This document shows, piece by piece, positions 46,080 through 56,600 of a stretch of DNA of 64,000 nucleotides. The stretch is from NCBI RefSeq assembly GCF_039555335.1, contig NW_027305502.1:248001-312000 (forward strand), given 5' to 3'. The translations under genes were made by a program, and so were the position numbers. The notes under the pieces were generated by a model. The model was given only the letters and a program-made list of their open reading frames with translations, made no database searches and was not told the origin of the DNA. The first letter of the stretch is position 1, and each line of letters opens with the position of its first letter. This DNA comes from Amphiura filiformis (lineage: Eukaryota; Echinodermata; Ophiuroidea; Amphilepidida; Amphiuridae).

Positions 46080-46160
46080 GATAACAAGCGTGTGCATTAG
46101 ACCTTGTGCAAAATAATGCCCGTTGGACGATTAGCAGTACGCTTACTTTGTAAAAGGAAA
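46080..46160. repeat. Dispersed 110-bp repeat, inverted partial copy
   Basis: AAGCGTGTGCATTAGACCTT, GTGCAAAATAATGCCCGTTG and AGCAGTACGCTTACTTTGTA are the complement of 49938-50030. It directly follows the TGTGAC element. Confidence 0.8.
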
Positions 46161-48833
46161 TCTGCAAAACATAGGTGATTTGATTTTTTTTTGGTGGGGA
46201 GGGGGAGGGGGGAGGCAAAAATATTTGCCATTTTTGCCCAAAGTAGAAATTCCCTGATTTTTTATTTAGTTTAATTTAATTTAATTTAATTTAATTTATT
46301 AAATTTTTCAGTCAGAAAATGTTAATAGTTGCGAACCCTTTGTAATTTTGTAACCCCTCTATTTTTATTGTTAAAATTATGACCCCACCCTATTTTTTGG
46401 TATAAAAATGTTATGGACCCCTCAGTATACATTTGTAGTCATGATCCCCATTCCAAAGAAAATGACAGCCCCATAAACTTGTATCTGCATGATGATATCA
46501 CCTATAATAATATAATTGATTCTTTGGGTCACTTAGTTATTTAAAATGCAAACAAGTGTTAATTAGCTATATCATTGGCAAATATATATATATAATGCAA
46601 ATCATAGATGCTTATTTTTTAGACATGCTTTTATGTAAATAATTTATACTTGGGTGGGTAAAGCTATGCGAGTTTGTCAGCATCATCATGATCACAATAA
46701 ATGTTTGAAATTACAGAATATCATCTCATTTATATACCAACAAATCCAGAATGACAATTATATTACCCCGGCTTCCTGATAATTCTGCAAACTGATATGT
46801 GTAATATGTACCTCCCACATATTCAATGTTTACATCATAAAGACAATAGAGTCTGCACACATAACTTTTAACTTCTACTGCTAACATGTTAGTTTAGTCG
46901 GAGCAATGACTTGTTGTCCTTAGCTACAGGGCTGGTTGTGATGTACACCAGCAAATGAAATCAAAGAAACTTAATAGCATTGTTGACATTACCAATTGTA
47001 TTGAAGCTAAACAGACATTTGTATTTCACACAGAGGAAAGAATGGCTACTGCTTAAATTTCTACATTCCTTTCTCATTCTGGGAAGTTCAAACTCAAACT
47101 AAACTTTTAGAATGTATAAAATAATTTAATATCTGTCACAAAAATAAAAAAATAATTTCAATTCAAGATCAAGGAAGATTGGGTACCGGTCTAGAATAGT
47201 AGGGTTTATTTGACTACCCGCAGTGACATAGCCAGGGGGCCCCATCTGAGAAGTCTCCCTTCCATACTGGCCACCCTGATATTTAAACGCCCATTCAATG
47301 ATTTGCTCATCCGGACGATCAGAAAAATCATCAAAATTCAGATTTTGGTACCTTTGTCATTGTCATAGATGTGCTAACATAGCCTGCAAGTGGTTCAGCC
47401 ACTGCTGTTTTCTTCGTTTTGTGCCAAATTTGTCATTTCAAAAATACCAAAAATGACAATTTGAATGACTTATCCTTCACTTTTAAGCAATTTATAAACA
47501 ATTTGAATTTTTTTTACAGTTGCGCTGGGATCGCTGAATGGGTCTTTAATAAGAGTTTTAATCATATTTTGTCCCCCTAAATGTTGCCTTGCCCAGCCCT
47601 CCCCCATACTACAGCACACAGACTCGCAGGCTCATAGCAACAAATTAGTGAGAAGATGAGTAAGTTTAATGTACTTTTTAATTCATATTTTAAACAAAAA
47701 GTGTGAAATTTTATAGAACCATTCACATTTTTCTGACTGACCAAATTTCTTGTGGGGCATATTGCTTTTAAAATTACAAACACATTGCTTTCGGAATTAG
47801 CATTTTTGCAAATTAACTTCCACATTTCTGCCCATTTTTCAGGTTAATTCAACTCCTGGTTCAAATTGATCACCCATCTCCATCTTCTTAACAAAGTACT
47901 TTTCAGCAATATAGTAGGGTGGGTATAATGCTAGGCTATTGTGTGTACCCCTGCCTACATAATATACACAAATGTATGGTGGAAATGTAACAGAATCTGC
48001 AGCAGTTGGAAAACCAGGGGGCATTTTGAATTCAATATATTTGAAACTTCTGTGCAAACCCGACTACCTAATTAGATAGAAAATATTCTGCTCGTAATGA
48101 AGATGAATATAGCATTTTTGTACGGTCACGCATGAAAAAGTTACGCACAAAATAATTTTTTGTCATCAAATAAAACTATTTTCCCAAAGATGTACAAATA
48201 TGGTATTGAGTTTTACAATAGACCCTCAGAGCCAGGCCCAAATCCTGTGCAAAAATCAGACAATTTGGTTGTGTGGTTTAGATACAGGCCTTTGAAGGTC
48301 ATAATTGGCACATAATAGAACCCTCAACGGTGAAAATCACACATATTTACCTTAAAGTCCTGGCAAAAGAATTATTTTTGTGATTTCAGCCATTTTAAAA
48401 ATGTTGTAAAGAAGAAAATATAGCAATTATGACCATAGTTTTTAATATTTGCAACATTAAATAAACAAAAAACAATACAGTATACCTTTAGCTTTAATTT
48501 ATTCCCACAATTATCGCTCTGTGAATGCAAATTTATGACAAAATCAGGATTTTCCTAAAAATTGGGAATAAATGGTAAAATTTTGTGAATCTTTAGAAGG
48601 CTGTATCTTTGCAACAGATTGTCCGATTGAGTTGATTCAAAAGGTTTTTTTAAATCATTTTGCAGAAGGAACAATCCTGACAGAAAAAGCAATTCCAGTG
48701 GTGGGTTTGAAATTTTCATGTGTAGCCACCCTAAATATTGACAAATTATTTATTTCACTGTTTTTATGTCAATAAAAAAAACAAGGCATTTTTTTAGCTT
48801 TCACAGAGCAAAAAAAGGTTTTGTCATTTATTG

Positions 48834-49064
48834 CAGGCCCGTACGCAGGATTTCATTTGGGGGGTGCTGATTTTGAAAAAGTGGACTTTTTTCCAAGGGG
48901 GAGGGGCGATTGTGTGAAAAGTGGACAAAATCTGGACCTTTTTTGTTCAAAAAAGCGTAAAAAACCTGATTTTTTTTTTTTTTTTTTACTCGCAAAATTC
49001 TGAAATTTTGGGACTTTTTATATACTTTTCCAAATTTGGGGGGGGGGGCCTGCGTACGGGCCTG
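48834..49064. mobile_element. hAT-type miniature element with 8-bp target duplication
   Basis: Ends CAGGCCCGTACGCAGG and CCTGCGTACGGGCCTG, perfect 16-bp terminal repeats. The flanks are ATTTATTG at 48826 and again at 49065. An 8-bp duplication with CAG/CTG ends is the hAT signature. The 231-bp body cannot encode a transposase. Confidence 0.93.
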
Positions 49065-49593
49065 ATTTATTGCATCAAAAACACAAACAAAAATAAACCC
49101 AAAACATACTTAAGTATGTCAAACAAAATATGTTACAATACAATACACAAAAAAAGTATAAGAATGTACACTATTATCGTATTTGTTCCATTAACCACCC
49201 AGGGCGCTTTTAAACAAAATCATTTTTAATATTTTAAAATTTTTTGGGGTGATGATGATCTGACATTCTCTCGGTCGCAGGGTCATAATTTTGGCAAGAA
49301 TCGATTCTCGCAAAGATTCTCGTTTACAAACAGCTTTGCGTAAACTTTTGCAGTTTACACAGAAGTTGATTTGCAAGAATCAAATGATACCCGCAAATTT
49401 ATTCTGCAAGAATCAAGATTGATTCTCACACTTTGAAACAAAATTCTGACCCTGGAACTTCTTCCATCTACATGTAGGCCCTATTGCAATACCCACTTCT
49501 CACATCTGTCAAAGGGGGATATTTGCCTTGTCTTTGGTAATTATTTGAGGTTGATTTCCCAAATAATAAATATGCTAGCCCGAGGTACTCACA

Positions 49594-49680
49594 CCTCCAT
49601 CACTACGATTTCCACTGTCCTTCTCCGTACGAAGGTCTGAGACTCCTGAGCCTATCTGGTCCAGGGTACACATAAAATTC
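49594..49680 (-). other. Possible non-coding first exon of TTLL
   Basis: Minus-strand sequence that is less AT-rich than its surroundings, ends at a strong GTGAGT-type donor, and has no extended frame. It lies 4.4 kb upstream of the coding start. It could be a 5' untranslated exon; no transcript evidence is available. Confidence 0.25.
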
Positions 49681-49926
49681 CACTTTTTCTCATAAATACC
49701 ACTTCATACCATTCCTCACGTGAAGATGAGACTTAAACAAAACATATTTGGTGCATGTTCGTAAATTTTGAGCACATTTGTGGATGTAAAAGACCAGACT
49801 TGTGACTGTTATCATCGCCGTGTTTTGAATTCTTCCTATAAATAGATGCCGTCATCACCGCGATGTGAGTTCACGGTGCCCCGTTTCTACGTACGTACGG
49901 CATTCATGGTGAGGAAGGAACAACTA

Positions 49927-50070
49927 AAGTCTTATTCAGATTCCCTTTTACAAATTAAGCGTACTGCTAGCCATCCAGCGCGTATTATTTGCACAAGGTC
50001 CAATGCACACGCTTGACGTCGCGCGTGTATACGCGATGGTTAAGCTGTCAAATGAAATTTGAATAAGACT
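49927..50070. mobile_element. Inverted-repeat element carrying the 110-bp repeat
   Basis: CTAAAGTCTTATTCAGAT at the left and ATTTGAATAAGACTTTAG at the right define the ends. The core is the CpG-rich GCGTACTGCTAGCCATCCAG unit also seen at 42705 and 46080. Confidence 0.8.
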
Positions 50071-51623
50071 TTAGGGCCATGATGTTTCGGGCTATAAATA
50101 TGCACTATTAACAAAATTAAGGATCGATTGCATTTTAGTGTCCAAAAAGGCAAAATTATCGTCAAAGTTCTGCCGAAATCTGCACCCTGCGAAGCCTAGG
50201 CCCTGGCCTAGGGTTCAGAATTCGAATCGAATAAAATATCCGATCTTTGCGATCAAAAACACAAAATTACAACTTTAAACATACTATTGGCAAAAGACAT
50301 TATTACCAAACAATATAGAATAGAAAATTTGACGTCAATTCCTCAAAATATTGAAGAAATATGCTCACCAGACATTGAGAAAGTACGCAATCCAATTCCC
50401 ATCAAATAGGTATCCCAGGCAAACCTTAGTTAACACATTTGCTAGTCAGCGAAATTCGCCGAGACCGGGGCCCAAACACAATGCATATTTACATAGAAAT
50501 TTGAATTTTTTTTTTTTTTTAGGTCGGTGAAGGAAACCTACATAAATATGTTTTCTATACTTCACTTGACCCAAATATATGATTTTTATGGTGATAATCA
50601 AGTCGCACATGGAATTTTAGAGGATTTTGATAGCAGTTCCATTAAAAAAAGCTGCTATCGCCATGAGATTAAGATCTAGAAACACCCCTAAATGCAGTTT
50701 TGGGGAATTTTGCTAGCAGAATCTTTTTGATGAAAGTCAATCTTTGACAAGATGTAACTTTGTTACGGAAAGTGCTATGACAAAAATGTTTTCAGTTTTG
50801 GCTTTCTTTACTCAAGGGCTTTAATTTGATATGTAAAATGATGCAGTTTGTTGGCAAATTTGAATTCACCTAAAGTTGTTTTCTTTAAACTTCCGTGGTC
50901 GTGCCTGTGCGTATCGCGTACACGAGCGTAAACACAAAATTGGCTGATCAATGCACTTGACAACAAGCCGGCTGACCCATTGGTCTTCGGCGCGGCGCGT
51001 AGTAGGCGACCTTGTCACTTCTACGCGATCGCAATTCACCAGCACGTACCCGGACCACGGAAATTAAAGAGAAAACAACTTTAGACCTACTGAAAGTGCA
51101 TAATCCCCACTAACTTTACCATGATTTTACCAGAAAATGTTCGACTGACTACTTTTAAATACTTACATAATTACCCTCCATGCAACGACATTTTGTATCA
51201 TGATGATGATATTGTAGGCCTACTATAAATGCTGAATATCCTGTGCATTGGTCAGTCAGTGTGATAACAAAATGAGATAGCGAACTCACAGTCACACATA
51301 CGAATCACGTCATTTCAAGCGTTGAATTCACTGATATAACAAAAGATTTAGCTCAAGTCTTAAAATAACGTTGTCGTTATATGATCCATATAAAACGTTT
51401 TAATAGAAAACATTAATTAACGCAACATTTTGATGTTAGAAATTCCGTTTACATGAGAACTATTTTGTCCATGCATGTTGCCATCATAATCGACCTCATC
51501 AACTTGTTTACATGAGGTTGCCAGTTCCCACTGCGATAATTGATTGCTGCAACTAGTAACTTCCGAGTCAGAAATCAGTGAAATTTCTTTTCCAGAACAA
51601 GAAACTCTGATCATGAGAGTATT

Positions 51624-52103
51624 AAGGGGCTGGCATTTTCTTCGGAAGAGGGGGGGGGTCCCAAATATGTCGGTGGCCAGAGTCAATTTATTTATGACCC
51701 CCCTATCGCAGGCAAAAAAATTTATGACCCCCCTATCGCGGGTCGAAAAATTTTATGACCCCCCTTCCAACTACACAGACTCAAGAAAAATTATTCATTG
51801 CCAAAACTTTAAAGTGAAGAAAGTGTGCGGAGCGCGTTAAAATTTTTATCGTAAGTGTAAAGAAGGTGCGCAAAATTTTGCATATAGCCTATTGTATGCA
51901 CATTTCGATTGCGAAGTTAAAGAATACGTGCGCAGCACACGAAAATTTTGAGAAATTTTGAGTCACCAGCCCTTAATAATTCTATAACCCCCCTATTTTG
52001 GGTGTTAAAAAAATTATAACCCCCCTATTTTGGGTCTGAAAATTCTATGACCCCCCCTGTATTTTTGGGACCCCCATTCCGAAGAAAATGCCAGCCCCTA
52101 ATC
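51624..52103. mobile_element. Inverted-repeat element, GGGGCTGGCATTTTC family
   Basis: AGGGGCTGGCATTTTCTTCG and its complement CGAAGAAAATGCCAGCCCCT, about 24 bp. The interior repeats TTTATGACCCCCCTATCGCG and TATAACCCCCCTATTTTGGG. A decayed relative lies near 46340-46475. Confidence 0.82.
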
Positions 52104-52478
52104 ACTAATCAGGCCTTGTAATTATAGATTTTGATATGAGCACTTTTTGGTTTTGCACACATAGGCCTATTGTGCATCTGTTTTAGGCCTGGTATAGGCT
52201 CAGAAGAGTCACACAAATAAAAGTACAGGTTATGCGGGCGGGTAACGGGAAACTAAGAATCAACTTTCATTAAATATCACCATTAGCCTAAATCATAATT
52301 TATTAGATTAATTTGTGGGAACTTGGGGGGGGGATATAAAATATATAACTTCGGAAAGAGTTTTTGGCAGTTGAGATTGAATTACGAATTTCCTCTTTTA
52401 AGTTGTCACACACACCATGAGGCTGACATGACACTAAACATTTGTTGGGAGTCGAGTGTTCTTTTCCTTGTTCTCATT

Positions 52479-52719
52479 CAGGCCCGTACGCAGGATTTCA
52501 TTTGGGGGGTGCTGATTTTGAAAAAGTGGACCTTTTTTTCCAAATTTTGTGAAAAGTGGACTTTCTTCCTAAAATTTGGAGCTTTTTTGTCCAAAAAAGC
52601 GTAAAAACCCTGATTTTTTTGGCTCGCTACGCTCGCAAATTCTGATATTTTCGGACTTTTGTATATTTTTCCAGATTTGGGGGGGGGGGTGCGTCGCACC
52701 CCCTGCACCCCCCCCCCTG
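52479..52719. mobile_element. hAT-type miniature element, second copy
   Basis: Begins CAGGCCCGTACGCAGGATTT as at 48834 and ends CCCCTG. It is flanked by TTCTCATT at 52471 and 52720, an exact 8-bp duplication different from the first copy's. The right terminal repeat is diverged. Confidence 0.9.
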
Positions 52720-52727
52720 TTCTCATT

Positions 52728-53498
52728 TAATTTAAAAATATGCCAAGAAATCCCAGCAAGAAATCAGGTTTGAAAACAAAATAACAAATTAAGGTATTAA
52801 AAGTCGTGCATTGATAGGAAATTTTAAGTTAAAAGGAAGTACCAATATTTTTATTTTTTATATGCACCTGACTTATTGTATGGTTTTCATTGATAAGAGC
52901 TTGTTTTGGCATTAAATTAACATTTCATCATGATGAATGATCATAAAATCATTTATAGTTCCCAGGGATTTATTCAATATGGCAACAGGTATACTGACAG
53001 TTTCTCACTTTTGAACTTGTTATTTTTCTCATTATAAAAATATCAATCGTAGTATAATGTATGAATAAACTTGAATTATTTCATTTGATACTGTTGTTTT
53101 ATGTCACGACAAAAAATAATAGGTCCGATGGTTTAAGCATTTATTGAATGAACTTTATTGTGTCAGTGGAGGTAGTGCAAGTTCCAAACAAAATCTGACT
53201 GCACGGCAACGGAAAATACTGGCTTATGATTGGTTGGAATGCTGTGATGAGGTCGATGTAAGATTTTTCCGTCGGCTGCTATATTTTCTAAAATTAATTT
53301 GTCCTGATTTGTACATTAACCTCTTTGTATGTTGTTATATCTGAATATCTACTTAATGATGTAAAGCAATATTTAATTTTTTGTATGGATCGGTACGTTT
53401 CGTAAAAGATTTAAAATTGAAAATGTGAAAAATAAGTGGATTTCCCACTCCTCTAGCTCTTGCTGTTTTCTACGTGTACCCATAATGCACTGTTCAAA
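52728..53498 (+). promoter_or_regulatory. COPE upstream region
   Basis: No TATA box at the expected distance. The last 50 bases before the ATG hold CTCTTGCTGTTTTCTACG, a pyrimidine-rich stretch that could be the transcription start of a housekeeping gene. The rest is AT-rich with no gene. Confidence 0.35.
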
Positions 53499-53600
53499 AT
53501 GGCCGCAAATCAGGGAGACGTGGACGAATTGTTCGAGATCAGAAATGCCTTTTATTTGGGCAATTACCAGCAATGTATCAACGAAGCTCAAAAGTTAAAG
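53499..53600 (+). CDS. COPE: COPE exon 1
   Basis: 34 codons, [20 protein letters not shown] to AQKLK, then a GTAAAC donor, phase 0. The start has A at -3 and G at +4. Confidence 0.95.
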
Positions 53601-56600
53601 GTAAACGATGAAATTCCGTTGTATGATTCACTTGTTAAAATTTTTATTGATTGATCAGAATGGTCACAAATTAGTATGTAAACATGAAACCAACCAATAA
53701 TAAACAGTAAGCCTGCAGAATTCTGCACCTAGGTCCTACAGTAAAATTAAGTATTTATTGGCCAAAGCTGGGCGTGATACCATGTATGGTCTACCCAGAA
53801 TTCACGTAGAAGTAGAAGAACACTATGCTTCAGTGGTCATGAGTCCGAGTTGCACAAATGCAGCAATAGTACATGTATGTCTGCAATAGCGCTAGATTGA
53901 AAAACTGGGGGAGGACGTCTGCAGGCTTGATCAAGAAATCTATCTACTAGTATACAAATATTAACTGTCTATGAGTGTGATGGATGAAATATAATCACGG
54001 GTGAAAGATGGATTGTTCCATTCCACGAGCCGGAACGCAGCAGTGGAATGGAACAATCCATCTTTCACCTCGTGATTATATTTCTCACCATTACACAAAT
54101 TTAAGACAGTTAATATTTGTTATATATCACTCATGCATAAATTCTATTACTAAAATACTATTTAAGGTACTAGGAAATACATTTTTTCATCAACATAACA
54201 CCATGTTTTGCCGTGATATATTTCACATTTTGGGGTCTACCCCATAACTAAATCGGCGAGTCCAAGAGTCAGCGCACGGCTTGGCGCAGGCGCACTACGC
54301 CAGAGCACATGATGGTAAAGACTATCACACGGAGAGGGTGATAGTAAAAATGGCAAATGGTAATCGACCAATGAACTGTCTAGAATTTATGTATGAGTGA
54401 TATAATACTATCCACGAGTCACGACAATAGTTGTGGATAGAAGATAGAGGGTGCTAGTATAACACGGTCAGTCAGCATATCGTCTTCAGTTTTAAAGCGC
54501 TGTCTGTAAAACAATTTTTTAGATTGTCCAATTTGGCTTCAATTTAACTTAGCTAACATTTATGTATCTTCATGATCTTAGCTGAAGTGTTTGCTTACTT
54601 TTAACCGGAAACACAGGCGCTGAATTGAAGCTGAAGTACAAATTCCGACCATTATTATGAGTCTGTTTAATTCTGCAACCTTGCTTGATCAAAGTTGTTT
54701 TGACAACTGTCAACTTCGTTGGTGATTAAAAGATTTGAGAAAATCCAGTGCTGGGCAAATCCCCGGGGGCAAATCAATCCATCTCCTGATTTGCAAAGGT
54801 TGACTTGTCATTGCAAACTGATGGTGATACCCTTCCGGTTCTTGAACATGTGAGCCCAGCACTACACGTGTTGATCACCATTACAATGGGGACTGTGTGA
54901 TGTCTGACGATCACTCGAGAAAAATTGACACAAAATGACATTTGGAGCGATTGCCGAATAGGGTGCAACTCTACTAGTCTTATTACAAGACTGCCCCACC
55001 CCAACCCTAAACCCTAACCCTAAACTCCGTAAACGAGGACTGGACTCAAGTCTAGCAAGTTGCACCCTATTCAGTAATCGTACCTGACGTTTTTCGTGAG
55101 TAAAGTCATGGTGAATTGATGAAGGAATATAGCACATGTGTCACTAATAATGTCATGAACAATTTCCTCATAATCATATTTTTGAGACAATAATTAACTT
55201 GAGGAAGAAGTTTTTATTCATATGCATGACATTGGGCCCTGTATGGCAACCGTGTACATGTGCCAAACAAGGTACGTGACATGAGCACAAATACTTGCAC
55301 CTTCTAACTTTCGTATCACAAGCTATCGGTTGTTCATACTAAAGTTAGAATTTTTGAACAACTGCAGGCCAGTGCAGGGACCTCTGAACTTGCAGAAAAT
55401 TTAAAAACAGGGGGTCTGAACTCTATTTTCGTGGGTCCGGGACCCCAAAAAGCAACATAGCGCTACCCCTGGCCCGCATGTTGTTCGTATCCTCCGCTGT
55501 CAGTTTCTTATATCCACTCACTACATCCTCACAAAAGCTTTGTGTGGATAGCTATACTATAGTGGCATCAAGCTCGTGGTTGAAGAGTCAGAACGATCAT
55601 GAGTTAGATTTGATTCACCAGTCCTTCAATTGTTAATACGCACAGTCATTTTTGTTCCGCCGTGGTTCATAGTTTTGAGATCGCGGCCCAGGGATTTTTA
55701 ATCGCCATCTTGGTTTGATATCAAAACAAAATTACAATGCGAGTAAATTTGGATGTGGAATTGAAAGAAAAGTTGATAAATTACATGGGTAGAAGTGTAG
55801 CGATTGCTGAATTGGTGATGCGGGGAGTTGTAAGTTCTTAGGAACAGGACAGGTTTTTATAAATTCGAAAATGCTGTATTAAAGTCATTATGGTACAATG
55901 AATGTGCGATTACGTAATGTGTTATATGGCAAATATTGCAATACAATGAAATAATGAGTAGTAGGGCGGGCTTCTTCTTCATCTTACGTAATAGTATTGT
56001 TCTCCAAAAAACCTGGTTGTTCTACCGATGGCGTTCTAGCTGAAATACAGCAAGATAATGTAAGATCTATAGTAATTTATGTAAACCTGTATTTTAGCTA
56101 AAGTATCTCAAGCTAGCTGTAGCCTAGGTCAGGCTAGGTGTCCACACAGCACGTACATCGTCCGTTGTTTTCTATGCACTCACACAGCATACGCACGGCC
56201 GGTCAAATGCAAAAAGTAAACATTTTAGAAATTTGGTTTTTTTGACCCCGTACTTCGCGGCCAGCCCGTTTTTTGCGAGTGGCTCCACTTTTTGGAGCCA
56301 GGGAATGTGAATTTCAAATTGGGCTGCCTGAATGGTTGACTCCATTTATTGGAGTCTCTAGTCTCCCTTTGTGGAAGATCAAGGTCATTCCATGGGGGTG
56401 TAATATGGATTTCAACTGGAATAGCTCAAATTTTGAAGCTCCATTTAAATAGTTGTGTTTTCACAATTTAATAGGACTTTGATTGTTTTCTCTGCAGCCA
56501 TCGACTCCAGACTTGAAGCTGACACGAGATGTATTCATGTACAGGGCATATATTGCAGATGTAAGTTATTTGTTTCTATATATGTGACGTGTCATGTCAA

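Larger units (their letters stand above)
45183..48833. other. Upstream of TTLL coding start: repeats, no gene
   Basis: Holds a TGTGAC element (45810-46062), an inverted copy of the 110-bp repeat, a (TTTAA)5 run near 46270 and a segment shared with 19,900. No coding sequence is supported. The TTLL promoter may lie here or near 49,700. Confidence 0.5.
49065..51623. other. Intergenic, no gene supported
   Basis: Contains the possible TTLL first exon (49594-49680), the inverted-repeat element at 49927-50070, poly-T runs, and a GC-richer CpG-containing patch at 50890-51060. No coding sequence is supported. Confidence 0.45.

Noticed and set aside
49836-49844. TATAAATAG as a TATA box
   Set aside because: It is on the plus strand with no downstream plus-strand gene until COPE, 3.6 kb away; it could be chance in AT-rich DNA.
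53460-53498. Upstream in-frame ATG for COPE
   Set aside because: It would add [13 protein letters not shown], which does not resemble epsilon-COP N-termini; the second ATG has the better context and fits the family.
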